Source of the DNA: an uncultured Prevotellaceae bacterium
GTDB lineage: Bacteria > Bacteroidota > Bacteroidia > Bacteroidales > Bacteroidaceae
NCBI GenBank assembly: GCA_946188395.1
Contig: CAMHUU010000001.1
Location: 1 to 64,000, forward strand
Direction of reading: 5' to 3'
Length of the DNA stretch: 64,000 nucleotides
Every line of letters starts with the position of its first letter. Within the stretch, counting starts at the first letter, position 1. Below the pieces are notes generated by a model. That model saw only the letters and a list, made by a program, of their open reading frames with translations. It was not told where the DNA came from and did no database searches. Positions 15,546 to 24,782 of the stretch are shown piece after piece. Position numbers and translations under genes: made by a program.

Positions 15546-17129
15546 ATGAAAGCAATTTTACCTCTAAGGATGAAGGTGGCAACCCTTCTGTTGTGTCTGA
15601 CAGCTGTCGTGCCAACAAAGACGTGGGCACAGGCGGAACCGTCGGAACGGCTGACGAAGCTGCACGCATTTATCAAAAGCACAGTGTATACATTTAACTA
15701 TCCGACAGTCAATACCGCCGGCGAGCGCATCGTGCTCTCATCAGCACTTGTAGCCTGGACACCCGACGATGGTTACGATGGCGACAGCATCGAGAGTGTG
15801 CACATCTACAGCCACGCCACCATCGGCTCGGATGAAGAGCGGCCTTCTACAGACGGATTCTCCAAAGAGCAGCTTATGTTACAGACGCTGCCCAGACGCA
15901 CCTACGGCGATTACGCTGGGGATGTGCGGGCCGACTACGTGGGACGCTGCATCATCATTGCACCCGACTATGAGGGCTTCGGCGTGACCAAGGACGTACC
16001 ACATCCCTACCTGTCGCAGCGACTGACGGCGCAGCAGGTGCTCGATGGCGTCAACTACGGGCTCGACCTCTACCGCAAGCTGGCGGCAGAAAAGTCGGAC
16101 GACGACCCGCTGCTGCCCATCAAGAGCGACTGGCGCACGTTTGCCATCGGCTATTCCCAGGGCGGTGCAGTGACACTGGCCTTACAACGACTGATTGAGG
16201 AGGAGGGGCTGGCAGAGTCGTTGCACTTCAAAGGCAGCATCTGCGGCGACGGTCCTTACGACCTCATAGAGACCATGCGCTACTATTTCGACGACGACGG
16301 CACCAGTTACGGTGCAGAGACAGACCACCGGAAGGGCATCTGCACCTATCCCGTGGTGGTTCCGATGATTATCAAGGGCATGTGTGCCACCCATCCTGCA
16401 ATTGCTCCATACCCCATCGAGGATTACCTGTCGCAGCAACTGCTCGACACGAATGTGCTCGCCTGGATAGACAGCAAGGAATACACCACCAGCCAGATGT
16501 CGAAGATGTGGTACGACCAGTTGCAGTCGGGGTTAGACGCCGATGGCCGCCACTATTCCCCGGAGCAGATGGCAGAAATGTTCTCCTCGCCTAAAGAGGA
16601 CAAGGTATCGGGACATCTCGACAAGATGTTCACCACGGCGACATTTGACTACCTGAACAACGCCGACAACCTGTCTGTTGTGCCCGCTGAGGCAGCCAAC
16701 GCCCAGCAGGCCCTGCACCGCGCCCTGGCCGACAACTCGGTGGTCACGGGATGGGAGCCCCGGCACCCCATACAGTTCTACCACTCACGCAGTGACATGG
16801 TGGTGCCCTTCGGTAATTATCTGGCCTTCCGCGACGCACATCCTGACGGCGAGGGCAGCATCTACCGCATTAACGACACTTTCAGCGAAGATGACCACAT
16901 GACGGCTGCCATCTCCTTTTTTGCAGAATTGTGTCTCACTGAAGGAATAGTGAATGACTTCGAGTGGATCTGCGAGACAGCAAATTCCACAGGCATTCAG
17001 ATAGTTGAAAGTTCAAAGTTTAAAGTTCAAAGTTCTGACGCGTGGTACACGCTCGACGGCCTAAAACTGCAGGGTAAGCCCACGCAGAAGGGCGTATATA
17101 TATATAAAGGTAAGAAAATTATTATATAA
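15546..17129 (+). CDS. Exported alpha/beta hydrolase (lipase/esterase-like)
   Basis: This 527-residue protein has a signal peptide (about 1-29, ending at 'TWAQA'). The nucleophile elbow is 'AIGYSQGGAV' (Ser204), and the acid and base are likely in 'YHSRSDMVVPFGNY' and 'SEDDHMTAA'. The order fits secretory lipase/esterase-type hydrolases acting on an ester substrate outside the inner membrane. The end 'WYTLDGLKLQGKPTQKGVYIYKGKK' (read in parts) resembles the short C-terminal sorting-like motifs of Prevotella exported proteins. A GTTCAAA heptamer tract (17004-17035) is inserted just before that motif and encodes 'ESSKFKVQSS'. It lies between the membrane protein and the MACPF array and may be cotranscribed with both. 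Confidence 0.75.
   Translation: MKAILPLRMKVATLLLCLTAVVPTKTWAQAEPSERLTKLHAFIKSTVYTFNYPTVNTAGERIVLSSALVAWTPDDGYDGDSIESVHIYSHATIGSDEERPSTDGFSKEQLMLQTLPRRTYGDYAGDVRADYVGRCIIIAPDYEGFGVTKDVPHPYLSQRLTAQQVLDGVNYGLDLYRKLAAEKSDDDPLLPIKSDWRTFAIGYSQGGAVTLALQRLIEEEGLAESLHFKGSICGDGPYDLIETMRYYFDDDGTSYGAETDHRKGICTYPVVVPMIIKGMCATHPAIAPYPIEDYLSQQLLDTNVLAWIDSKEYTTSQMSKMWYDQLQSGLDADGRHYSPEQMAEMFSSPKEDKVSGHLDKMFTTATFDYLNNADNLSVVPAEAANAQQALHRALADNSVVTGWEPRHPIQFYHSRSDMVVPFGNYLAFRDAHPDGEGSIYRINDTFSEDDHMTAAISFFAELCLTEGIVNDFEWICETANSTGIQIVESSKFKVQSSDAWYTLDGLKLQGKPTQKGVYIYKGKKIII
17004..17035 (+). repeat. Heptamer repeat GTTCAAA inside the hydrolase gene
   Basis: About 4.6 copies of GTTCAAA and variants sit exactly at the junction between the catalytic part and the C-terminal motif. 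A related tract occupies the same kind of junction at 36495-36526. Confidence 0.75.
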
Positions 17130-17143
17130 AAACATTGAAGATT

Positions 17144-18634
17144 ATGAAAAAAATGACAAAACAGCTGTTAGTAGCAGCAGTGGCTTTAATGGCCTTCACC
17201 GCTTGTTCTGACTCCATGCTTTCTGAGTCGGGAACAGCCGACCGTGTGTTAGACAACCAGCCTATGAATACTGCCATACTGACTGATGCCAGTGGCCAGC
17301 AGGTTGCCAGTGTGTCGCCCAACGCAGGCACGTATTATCTGGACATCAAGACCGATGGCATCTGGTATATCGAGTGCGGCGACAACATGGAGTTCACTCC
17401 CACCAGGATGTTTGGTCGCGGCAGCATGCGCGTTCCGGTGATTATTGGCAACAACTGGGCCCAGCCCCGCCAGTTGACGTACAATGTGAAGTTCTTCGGC
17501 GAAAACGGTCAGCCGCTGAAGGCTACCACCCGGGCTGGCGAAGGACAGACGTTGAGCCAGGATGCACTATTAAGTCTTGACAGGTTCAAAAAGGTTATCA
17601 ACTCGAACGTCTTTGTCGGCTATGGTTACAATGCTACAAAGAATCCTGTTCCCGAACTGTGTACCGGCATTCAGATTTTCGAAATGGAGACCCTCAACGG
17701 GACTGACACCCTTGTCAAGCACGACTTTGCACCGCAGACCCAGGAAGAGTACTACTATCATACCAGCGACAGCATGATGGACAAGCTGGTTGCCGTCAAG
17801 GGCAATCCCGGCGGTAACTTCGGCGCTGTCAAGCTGGGTTTGAGTGGCGACGTGAATGTCAGCCGCGTTTCGCAGAAAGGACAGACTGTCGTACAGAAGT
17901 CGCTGACGCGTTCGATGTACAGCCGTGAACTCGCATGGGAAAAGGCTTGGTTTAACGACAATAACTACACCCATGGCTATAAGTATTACAAGAACCTTTT
18001 CATCACTCAGTTCAAGGATGCCGGTGGTGATTCCATCAAGCAGAAGGCCGCTGCCGACGAGTTCTTCAGAATCGTAGGTACCCATGTCATTACAAAATGC
18101 CTGTTAGGCTGCGAACTCAACTACCGCATGACTGTTGACGCCAAGAAGGTCTCTAAGAGCACCGATGTGAAGGCCGCCCTCGACTTCAAGTGGCAGCAGC
18201 AGATTAAGGATACTGCTCAGCTCGACTCTGCGGCCAAGGCCAAGATGGTGGAACTGATGAAGGACAGCGCGAAGTTGAAGAACTTCTTCTTCAGCGGCAA
18301 TGTTCAGGTGACCGATGCCCAGTTTGACGCAGCCTCCTCTACCAAGGCCAAGGTCAAGGCTCGCGGCAATGATGTCCAGTTGGTGAACATCCTGGCCACC
18401 GGCGGCTCACTGAATTGTACCGACCTGGCGCAGTGGATGCTCGGTGCTGAGCCTGAAAAGGCTGCGATGGTGGGTATGCAGGTGCATCCTATCTACGACA
18501 TCTTCAAAGCTGACGCTGACAGCGACGAGGGTAAAGCCCGCGCATATCTCATCAAATATATAGACAAGAATTTCCCGCTCGACGAAAACAAATACGGGAA
18601 CGAGCTAAAGATAGACTTAAGCGACCTGAAATAA
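17144..18634 (+). CDS. MACPF lipoprotein 1 with N-terminal Ig-like domain
   Basis: The protein (496 residues from the ATG at 17144; the frame opens at a TTG 9 nt earlier) has lipobox FTAC (Cys21). An Ig/BACON-like region follows at about 55-135 ('DGIWYIECGDNMEF... RVPVIIGNNW'), then a MACPF domain. The MACPF signature is 'FFRIVGTHVITKCLLGCELNY', close to the canonical Y/F-G-T-H pattern. A late 'VKARGNDVQLVNILATGG' motif recurs in all six neighbours. MACPF proteins form pores; in Bacteroidales some (the BSAP type) kill related strains. This one is lipid-anchored, probably at the surface. It is the first of six tandem paralogues and starts 14 bp after the hydrolase stop. Confidence 0.8.
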   Translation: MKKMTKQLLVAAVALMAFTACSDSMLSESGTADRVLDNQPMNTAILTDASGQQVASVSPNAGTYYLDIKTDGIWYIECGDNMEFTPTRMFGRGSMRVPVIIGNNWAQPRQLTYNVKFFGENGQPLKATTRAGEGQTLSQDALLSLDRFKKVINSNVFVGYGYNATKNPVPELCTGIQIFEMETLNGTDTLVKHDFAPQTQEEYYYHTSDSMMDKLVAVKGNPGGNFGAVKLGLSGDVNVSRVSQKGQTVVQKSLTRSMYSRELAWEKAWFNDNNYTHGYKYYKNLFITQFKDAGGDSIKQKAAADEFFRIVGTHVITKCLLGCELNYRMTVDAKKVSKSTDVKAALDFKWQQQIKDTAQLDSAAKAKMVELMKDSAKLKNFFFSGNVQVTDAQFDAASSTKAKVKARGNDVQLVNILATGGSLNCTDLAQWMLGAEPEKAAMVGMQVHPIYDIFKADADSDEGKARAYLIKYIDKNFPLDENKYGNELKIDLSDLK

Positions 18635-18637
18635 CGT

Positions 18638-20038
18638 ATGAGCAGAAGCAAATCCTACTCGGTGTTGGTGCTTGCGGCCGCCTTAGCGGCAGCATGCTCC
18701 AGCAGTGAGGATATGACAGGCAATGAGGTGACCGGCAGCGCGAGCTATGCACCGTTTACCATCCTCGGAACCCCTGCGGGCGGCGTCGTGAATACCGGCG
18801 CGTCCTATGGGGAGTACACTGCCTTCATCGATGTGCCGGGCAAGTGGTCTGTGGCAACTTCGAAGGGATTGGCTGCCGTGTATCCGTCGCGTGGCGACGG
18901 TCCGACGAAGGCTGTCGTTCAGGTGGGTGAGAACTGGGGAGCGGTGCGCGAGAATGTGCTGACGCTTACGGCCCAGGGTTCAGCCACGCGAGCCGGTGGT
19001 GCGTCGACGTATCGCGTGTCCATCGTACAGTCGGGCAGTCCCTCGCTGGACTCCATCTCGGCGGTGTTTTCCGCCAATAAAGGTGCCGGCTACAGCTATA
19101 TGCCTGGCGGCGAATATTGCGACGGAGCACTGATTCAGCTGTTCAACCTCGTCACGCTCGACAGCATACAGCGTGCCACGGGAGTCAGGCTGATTTCCGA
19201 CGACATATTCCCCACGACCAGCCAGGAATTCATGGTCTCGGACAGTGAGTCAGGTATCACCAAGGGTCTTATGGTCAATGCCTCTGCTGGCATGAACTTC
19301 GGTTCGGTGAAGAGCAAGGGAACGGGCAGCGGCAGCATCAGTGTCGGTGTGGGAAAAGGTCATGAGGAGAAGTCGAGAAACAAGTACGCCCTGAAACGTC
19401 TGAAGAACACCCAGTTCACCCGCGAGATTCATTACATGAACATCATGGCGCTGCTGGAAAAGGCTACCACGCGTGAAGAGAAGCAGAAGCTGCTGTCGCC
19501 GGGATTCCTCTCCGTTCAGGAAACGTTTGCCAAGGACGTCGCTGCTGCAAAGGGGAATACGACGAAGCAGTATGATATCTGCAGTAAGTTCCTGGATGAA
19601 ATCGGTCCCTGCTTCATCAGCAAGTCGGCCATGGGCACGGTGCTCGACTACCAGATCAGCGTCGACAGCACGTCGCTCCGCGACACGCTGGGTGTCGAGG
19701 TGGCTCTCGAGGCCAGTTTCCAGACCAAGGTGAAGAACAAGTCGGTAGGCGGCGGAGGAACGATTGATATCGGCGTCTCGAAGGAAGCCAAAGAACTGAT
19801 GGCGAAGACGACGGCGACTGTCAAGGTGCGCGGCGGCGACGTGAGCAAGGTGTGCATCCTGGTCACTGGCGGCGAGTTGGACGACAGCGACGTCACGGCG
19901 TGGCAGAACAGTTGTCTTCCCACCCGTGCCGTCATGGTCGACATGGCGCTGATACCCATCTATGCGCTCATTGCCGATACCTACGCCCGTGAAGTGCTAA
20001 AGAACTACTTTGCGGCCTGCGGCCTAAATAATAAATAA
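18638..20038 (+). CDS. MACPF lipoprotein 2 with N-terminal Ig-like domain
   Basis: This 466-residue paralogue has lipobox AAAC (Cys20) and an Ig/BACON-like N-terminal region ('VPGKWSVATSKG... VQVGENWG'). The MACPF domain keeps 'SYMPGGEYCDGALIQLFNL', 'LISDDIFP' and 'TVKVRGGDVSKVCILVTGG'. The G-T-H signature is altered: 'FLDEIGPCFISKSAMGTVLDY' has Pro-Cys where Thr-His is usual, so pore formation is less certain. It begins 3 bp after the previous stop. Its last residues 'AACGLNNK' and stop codon are supplied by copy 2 of the hairpin/A-rich cassette, which suggests that insertion changed the original C-terminus. Confidence 0.75.
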   Translation: MSRSKSYSVLVLAAALAAACSSSEDMTGNEVTGSASYAPFTILGTPAGGVVNTGASYGEYTAFIDVPGKWSVATSKGLAAVYPSRGDGPTKAVVQVGENWGAVRENVLTLTAQGSATRAGGASTYRVSIVQSGSPSLDSISAVFSANKGAGYSYMPGGEYCDGALIQLFNLVTLDSIQRATGVRLISDDIFPTTSQEFMVSDSESGITKGLMVNASAGMNFGSVKSKGTGSGSISVGVGKGHEEKSRNKYALKRLKNTQFTREIHYMNIMALLEKATTREEKQKLLSPGFLSVQETFAKDVAAAKGNTTKQYDICSKFLDEIGPCFISKSAMGTVLDYQISVDSTSLRDTLGVEVALEASFQTKVKNKSVGGGGTIDIGVSKEAKELMAKTTATVKVRGGDVSKVCILVTGGELDDSDVTAWQNSCLPTRAVMVDMALIPIYALIADTYAREVLKNYFAACGLNNK

Positions 20039-20100
20039 AAAATAAGAAATAAATGAAGACCCGAAATCTTTTATCTTATATTTTATATTTTATATTTAGC
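20011..20100 (+). repeat. Leader/signal-peptide cassette, copy 2
   Basis: A GCGGCCTGCGGCC hairpin lies inside the end of MACPF gene 2 and encodes its last residues. TAAATAA-type heptamers lead to the ATG at 20053, and TTTTATA repeats encode the signal core 'YILYFIFS' of MACPF gene 3. Confidence 0.78.
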
Positions 20101-21165
20101 ATGACGCTTGCGTCGTGCGCTACTGACGACCCGTTGTCAGAAGCAGAGTACCTGGAGATAATCCGTAACGGTGTCAATGGAGCATCCCAGGGTAACAGAC
20201 TGGCATCGGAGGGTTATGTGTCGCGGCTGCTGGCTCCCCCGGGCTTTGAGCGTGGTGTGGGCTACTGCTATGCCACAGGTGCTGACTATTTGGAAGGCGT
20301 GACGTTCAACATCTTCAACCTGAACTACCTGGACTCCATCCAGTATGTCAAGGGACTGAATTTCATCAGCGACGACTATACGCCGTATAGTGAGGAACAG
20401 ATTATCACCGGAGAGACGCGCAGTGCCGTGTCGAAGCAGTTGGCAGTGTCGGCCAGCGTTGGTGTCAACTTCATCGTTGCCGACATCAAGGTGTCGGGTA
20501 ACTATTCCAAGGGCAGTGTCGAGGAGAGCCAGTCGGTGTTTGCCATGAAGCGCACCAAGCGCGTGGCCTACAGCCGTGACCTTCAGTACAAGAATGTCAT
20601 TATGTACTACAAGGAAACGGGCGACAGCATGGTTTTTTCCCCCGGTTTTTATGCCGACTGGAAGAAGCTGGAAGGCAACAACGCCAATCAGTCCGAGGTG
20701 AGCAACCAGATGGTGTTCGACTTCGTGAACAAGTGGGGTAGGGGTTTCGTGGCGCGCTCCTTCATGGGCGGTGTGCTGGAATACGTGTTGCAGATAGACA
20801 AGTCGGCTATCAGCGAGAACCAGAGTCTCGAGATGGCACTCAATGCCAGTGTCGGACTCATTGTCGGTGTCGATGCATCGGCGAACGTGGGTACCGAGCA
20901 GTTCCAGAAGGTTTCCCGTGACCGCTATAGCCTTGACATCCACGTTCGTGGCGGCAACGTGCAAGCTGTCACCGAAGTACTGTCGGGTTTGAAAGCCTCA
21001 CCACAGGGCATCAAGGAATGGATGGAGAGTGTCAACTTCCCACCCGCCCCCAACAGCGAACAACTGAAGATGTGCGCCATGACCGACGTGAAGATTGCAT
21101 CTATTGCGAATCTCTTTACGGGAAAGGTGCAAGACAGAGTGAACTATATCCTGAGGACGAACTAA
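20053..21165 (+). CDS. MACPF lipoprotein 3
   Basis: This 370-residue lipoprotein (lipobox LASC, Cys22) has no Ig-like domain, and its length is close to that of stand-alone Bacteroidales MACPF toxins. Family blocks are 'GVGYCYATGADYLEGVTFNIF', 'FISDDYTPYSE', 'MKRTKRVAYSRDLQYKN' and 'DIHVRGGNVQAVTEVLSG'. The signature region 'VNKWGRGFVARSFMGGVLEY' lacks the T-H pair. The start and signal peptide lie in cassette copy 2. It may be a pore former, or a regulatory or decoy paralogue that lost the signature; the sequence cannot decide. Confidence 0.72.
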   Translation: MKTRNLLSYILYFIFSMTLASCATDDPLSEAEYLEIIRNGVNGASQGNRLASEGYVSRLLAPPGFERGVGYCYATGADYLEGVTFNIFNLNYLDSIQYVKGLNFISDDYTPYSEEQIITGETRSAVSKQLAVSASVGVNFIVADIKVSGNYSKGSVEESQSVFAMKRTKRVAYSRDLQYKNVIMYYKETGDSMVFSPGFYADWKKLEGNNANQSEVSNQMVFDFVNKWGRGFVARSFMGGVLEYVLQIDKSAISENQSLEMALNASVGLIVGVDASANVGTEQFQKVSRDRYSLDIHVRGGNVQAVTEVLSGLKASPQGIKEWMESVNFPPAPNSEQLKMCAMTDVKIASIANLFTGKVQDRVNYILRTN

Positions 21166-21170
21166 AGAGA

Positions 21171-21251
21171 GCGGCCTACGGCCTAAATAAAAATAAATAA
21201 TAAATGAAGACTCAATATCTTTTATCTTATATTTTATATTTTATATTTAGC
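21171..21251 (+). repeat. Leader/signal-peptide cassette, copy 3
   Basis: GCGGCCTACGGCC hairpin, A-rich tract, ATG at 21204, then TTTTATCT/TTTTATA repeats. From the ATG on it is nearly identical to copy 2 through the lipobox codons. Confidence 0.78.
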
Positions 21252-22409
21252 ATGACGCTTGCATCGTGCGCCACTGACGACGAAACGCCAGTTGTCCCGG
21301 AAACACCTCAGGCCACTGTTGACACCGAAGAGGCAAACAGTCCGGTGTCGTGGCTTGCCCGTGCCCATACTTCCGAAGAGCTGCAGAATGTGGAAGATGC
21401 CATCGGCGCCATTCGTGGTGCAGGCTACACCTACAGGGACAACGAGTCGTATTGTGTCGGCACCGATATGGAGGTGTTCAACATGCGTAGTCTGCGCGAT
21501 ATGGAGCGTAAGTATAACACCACCTATATCCAGGACGACTACATGCCCGTCAACGAGCAGAAGTTCTTCTACAGCGAGAGCATCCAGGAGTTGAAGGATC
21601 AGTTGTCGCTGGACATCGGCATAGGCTTTGACGTCGGTGTGTTCGCCTTAGACTTGGACGTCGCCTTCAACAAGAAGAAATTCTCGACCACGAAGAACTA
21701 TTATTCGATGATGCGCATGAAGCAGAGTTACTTCTCGCGCGACTTGAACTACCTGAATCTGCGCGAACAGGTGGCCAATGCTATTGCTGCTTCTTCAGCG
21801 GCTACCACCTATCCCAGCATCGATGCCGACTCGCTGGCCAGGGTAGTGCCGCTCTTCCGCGAGGCTTATGCGCCCGGCTTCTCAGAGGTGATGCAGAAGT
21901 TCATCCGTAAAATCCATGCCGCTCCGTCCGCATTCGCAGCCAGCGGCATTTGCCGCGAGTTTATCGACGAGGTGGGCTCTGGTTTCGTGACCCGCTCTGT
22001 CTTAGGCTGTTCGCTCGACTACTACAACACCACGCGTATGGACTCTGTGTCCAATTCGCTCGATGTGAAGGTGGCTCTTGAGGTGTCTGTTCAGATTAAA
22101 TTCATCTCCGTCGGTACCAGTGTGAGTACTGAATATCACGATGCAGCCATGAAGTGCAGCCGCAATTCAGAGAGCCATATCACCGCCCGTGGTGGCAATG
22201 TGTCGCTCGTGACGGCATTCACTACGGGTCAGGCAGCGACGATAGACACCTCGACACTGCGCAAGTGGCAGGCGACGGTGACGCCTCAGGATGCTGCACT
22301 CATCGACATCCGTCTGGTGCCTATCTACGAGGTGATCTACGATCAAAAGACGCGTACCATCCTGAAGAACTATATGGATAAATCGCTGCGTAACTACGAA
22401 GAGAATTGA
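21204..22409 (+). CDS. MACPF lipoprotein 4
   Basis: This 401-residue lipoprotein has the same leader as MACPF 3 (lipobox LASC, Cys22) followed by ATDDE, a likely surface-export signal. The core has 'GAGYTYRDNESYCVGTDMEVF', 'YIQDDYMPVNEQ', 'MRMKQSYFSRDLNYLN' and 'ITARGGNVSLVTAFTTGQ'. The signature region is 'FIDEVGSGFVTRSVLGCSLDY', again without Thr-His. The leader is nearly identical to that of gene 3 while the mature proteins are strongly diverged, so the leader spread separately from the body. Expected role is as for its neighbours: surface MACPF protein in antagonism or adhesion. Confidence 0.72.
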   Translation: MKTQYLLSYILYFIFSMTLASCATDDETPVVPETPQATVDTEEANSPVSWLARAHTSEELQNVEDAIGAIRGAGYTYRDNESYCVGTDMEVFNMRSLRDMERKYNTTYIQDDYMPVNEQKFFYSESIQELKDQLSLDIGIGFDVGVFALDLDVAFNKKKFSTTKNYYSMMRMKQSYFSRDLNYLNLREQVANAIAASSAATTYPSIDADSLARVVPLFREAYAPGFSEVMQKFIRKIHAAPSAFAASGICREFIDEVGSGFVTRSVLGCSLDYYNTTRMDSVSNSLDVKVALEVSVQIKFISVGTSVSTEYHDAAMKCSRNSESHITARGGNVSLVTAFTTGQAATIDTSTLRKWQATVTPQDAALIDIRLVPIYEVIYDQKTRTILKNYMDKSLRNYEEN

Positions 22410-22410
22410 T

Positions 22411-22525
22411 GCGGCCTTTGGCCTAAATAAAAATAAGAAATAAAAAATAAAAAAGGCAACGATATGGAAACCCAAATAAGCAGAAGCCCGAAGCGTTTAT
22501 TTTATATTTTATATTTTATATTTAG
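22411..22525 (+). repeat. Leader/signal-peptide cassette, copy 4
   Basis: GCGGCCTTTGGCC hairpin, A-rich heptamers, ATG at 22464, a unique stretch of about 10 codons, then three TTTTATA units and TTTAGC. Confidence 0.78.
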
Positions 22526-24680
22526 CGTAGCGCTTCTCACGTCCTGTACCGATGACCTTGCGGATGCTGGAACTGATGACGGTAACTATCGGTTTACAAG
22601 AGCCTACTCTGACGAACAGGTCAAGTTGCAGCGTTTGGGATATGCCTATAACGCTGCCGGCAATGTGATGGACGACAGTAGTTTTTCCGCGAAGCCCGTC
22701 ATCAACATTGACCGTCTCAAAGCAGCCGAGAAAACGTATGGGCTGATCATCAACTCCGAGCTTCGCCACTATACGTCGATGGACATCTTCAGCGGAAACA
22801 CCCTGCAGGAACTGGGACATGAGGAAACCAAGTTCACAATCGATGACAGTGAAGCCATCGGCAGTGGTAAGTATTACCGCAATAATAAGACGACATACAC
22901 CGGCAAGTGGAAAAACTGCTACAAGGCCCACATGTTCATCAAGCATGTGATGGCTACCATGACCATCGATGCGGGCATACTGCGTTGTCTGAACCTGGAC
23001 AATCTGGACGATGCCAATAGCGTGTTGGAAGCAGACTTCCGCAAGGATGTCGCCGAACTGGTGAAGAGCGGCATCGATACCGCCAGTGCCACCAAGTTTT
23101 CCGAGAAGTATGGCACGCACCTAGTGGTGTCGTCTAATCTGGGTGGCATGATAGAGCTGCAGATGGAAATCAACCGCGACTCGTGTGTCGACCGCGTGTA
23201 CACCACGCAGCAGGTCAGTGAGATCATCCTTGGCAAGAAGGTGACGAAGACCACCAACTCGAAGGTAATCAGCGAAATATCCAAACACAGTGTTCAGTAT
23301 CACGGACAAATCAGCGTCAAGGGCGGTGCGAAAGACCGCTGCGATTCACTTCACAGAATTTTCGACGAGACGAAGGCTGCCGCAGTGAAAATCAGCGATG
23401 GCGACTATTACAACTGGGCCAACCATATCAGCATCGAGCCCGATAACTATAATGCATCCTTCATTGGCGGACGTTATCTGCCGTTCTATGAGTTGTTCGA
23501 GGATTCCACCACCCGTCGGGCCTTGCGACGGGCCTACGAGCTGTACCTGAAGAAGGAGGCGCCCACGCAAGAACAGTATGAGCCCGACTACGGAGTCATG
23601 CCCGTTGCAGGCAATTACGGTCCCGATGTGCGGGTGGCTGCGGTGGATTCTAATAAAGCATGTATCATGTGTCAGGAGTATGTTCCCAGCATCCGTAGCG
23701 ACAAGCCGTGTGTCGTGGCCTACCCGCTCATCCGCGGTGCCGACGGCAACGTACGTCCGTTCCTGTATACGGGACTGTTTGTCGGCGACGAGAGCCATCG
23801 TCCGGGACGTGTCGTCTGGGAGGGCAGTTCATCGGTCTACACGCCTTCCGACAGCATCTTCTATGAGAGCGACAGCACCTCCATCCGCAACCTCTTCGAC
23901 GCGGAGACCCACGCCCTGAAGAATGTGTATTTCTACTGGAATGCCGTTCACGCGCAGCCCTGTCCCACAGCCGGTAAAGCACCGAAGACATACAGCAGCT
24001 CCGTTTTCACTACCCAGCCTGCAACTCTTGCCGAGCCTACCACCATTGCTAAGGTGGCCAGCACATTCTGGTCGGTGCGTCCCGTTGTGATGAAAACTGA
24101 AAGCATGCAGGAATACTGGAAGCAAGACAAATTGTTCCAGATATTCTCAACGAAAGGACTTCTTGATAATAACGGCTTATTATTCAAGGTCGGCAAGTAT
24201 TGCTACTGCCTGGTGGACGGAGGCGACAACATGAAACGCGTTAAAGACTTCACGGACGACAACGAAGGCAATAAACAATGGACTGCCGCCGTGAGCCAGT
24301 CGGTGAAAGCCATCGGTCTGAACGACTATCTGCCTACGGTCGCGCAGTCGAAGAGCATCACCCGCATGCTGGGCAACCGCATGAGCATTTTCTACGACCG
24401 CTCATACGATGGACGTAACATGCTCGGACTGGACTGGCCTGCCGGCTACTGGGTCCTCTCGGCCCCTGGTCTGGTAAAGACGGGATTCAAGCCTGAACGG
24501 AACGACGGTCAGGGCATGCCGGTGATTACCAACGACAAGGGTCAGGTGCGCATCCTGCGTTTGAGCGGTTCAGGCACCGACCTGCTGCTCGACTATCCGG
24601 AATATGTCAGGGCGTTCAACTACTCCGATCAGATGTACTTCAAGTTTTTCCCCATATATATTACGATAGACAAATTCTAA
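22464..24680 (+). CDS. MACPF lipoprotein 5 with long C-terminal extension
   Basis: This 738-residue lipoprotein (lipobox LTSC, Cys28) is longer than a typical MACPF toxin. The MACPF domain (about 45-370) carries the canonical signature 'FSEKYGTHLVVSSNLGGMIEL'. The C-terminal extension (about 375-738) opens 'YEPDYGVMPVAGNYGPDVRVA' and includes 'YPLIRGADGNVRPFLYTG' and 'CYCLVDGGDN'. Similar blocks occur in Vps62-like or beta-prism-type modules that follow perforin domains, but I cannot assign the fold. The extension may bind a target receptor or glycan. With gene 6 it is one of the two best candidates for an active pore former here. Confidence 0.78.
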   Translation: METQISRSPKRLFYILYFIFSVALLTSCTDDLADAGTDDGNYRFTRAYSDEQVKLQRLGYAYNAAGNVMDDSSFSAKPVINIDRLKAAEKTYGLIINSELRHYTSMDIFSGNTLQELGHEETKFTIDDSEAIGSGKYYRNNKTTYTGKWKNCYKAHMFIKHVMATMTIDAGILRCLNLDNLDDANSVLEADFRKDVAELVKSGIDTASATKFSEKYGTHLVVSSNLGGMIELQMEINRDSCVDRVYTTQQVSEIILGKKVTKTTNSKVISEISKHSVQYHGQISVKGGAKDRCDSLHRIFDETKAAAVKISDGDYYNWANHISIEPDNYNASFIGGRYLPFYELFEDSTTRRALRRAYELYLKKEAPTQEQYEPDYGVMPVAGNYGPDVRVAAVDSNKACIMCQEYVPSIRSDKPCVVAYPLIRGADGNVRPFLYTGLFVGDESHRPGRVVWEGSSSVYTPSDSIFYESDSTSIRNLFDAETHALKNVYFYWNAVHAQPCPTAGKAPKTYSSSVFTTQPATLAEPTTIAKVASTFWSVRPVVMKTESMQEYWKQDKLFQIFSTKGLLDNNGLLFKVGKYCYCLVDGGDNMKRVKDFTDDNEGNKQWTAAVSQSVKAIGLNDYLPTVAQSKSITRMLGNRMSIFYDRSYDGRNMLGLDWPAGYWVLSAPGLVKTGFKPERNDGQGMPVITNDKGQVRILRLSGSGTDLLLDYPEYVRAFNYSDQMYFKFFPIYITIDKF

Positions 24681-24681
24681 T

Positions 24682-24782
24682 ACGGCCTGCGGCCTAAATA
24701 AAAAATAATAAATAAAAAGATAAGATATAAGAGAAATATGAGAAGGCTGTTTTTATTTTATATTTTATATTTTATATTTAGC
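24682..24782 (+). repeat. Leader/signal-peptide cassette, copy 5
   Basis: ACGGCCTGCGGCC hairpin, A-rich tract, a TAAGATATAAGAGAAAT stretch, ATG at 24738, and TTTTATA repeats. Nearly identical to copy 6, which precedes a GLUG-protein gene. Confidence 0.8.
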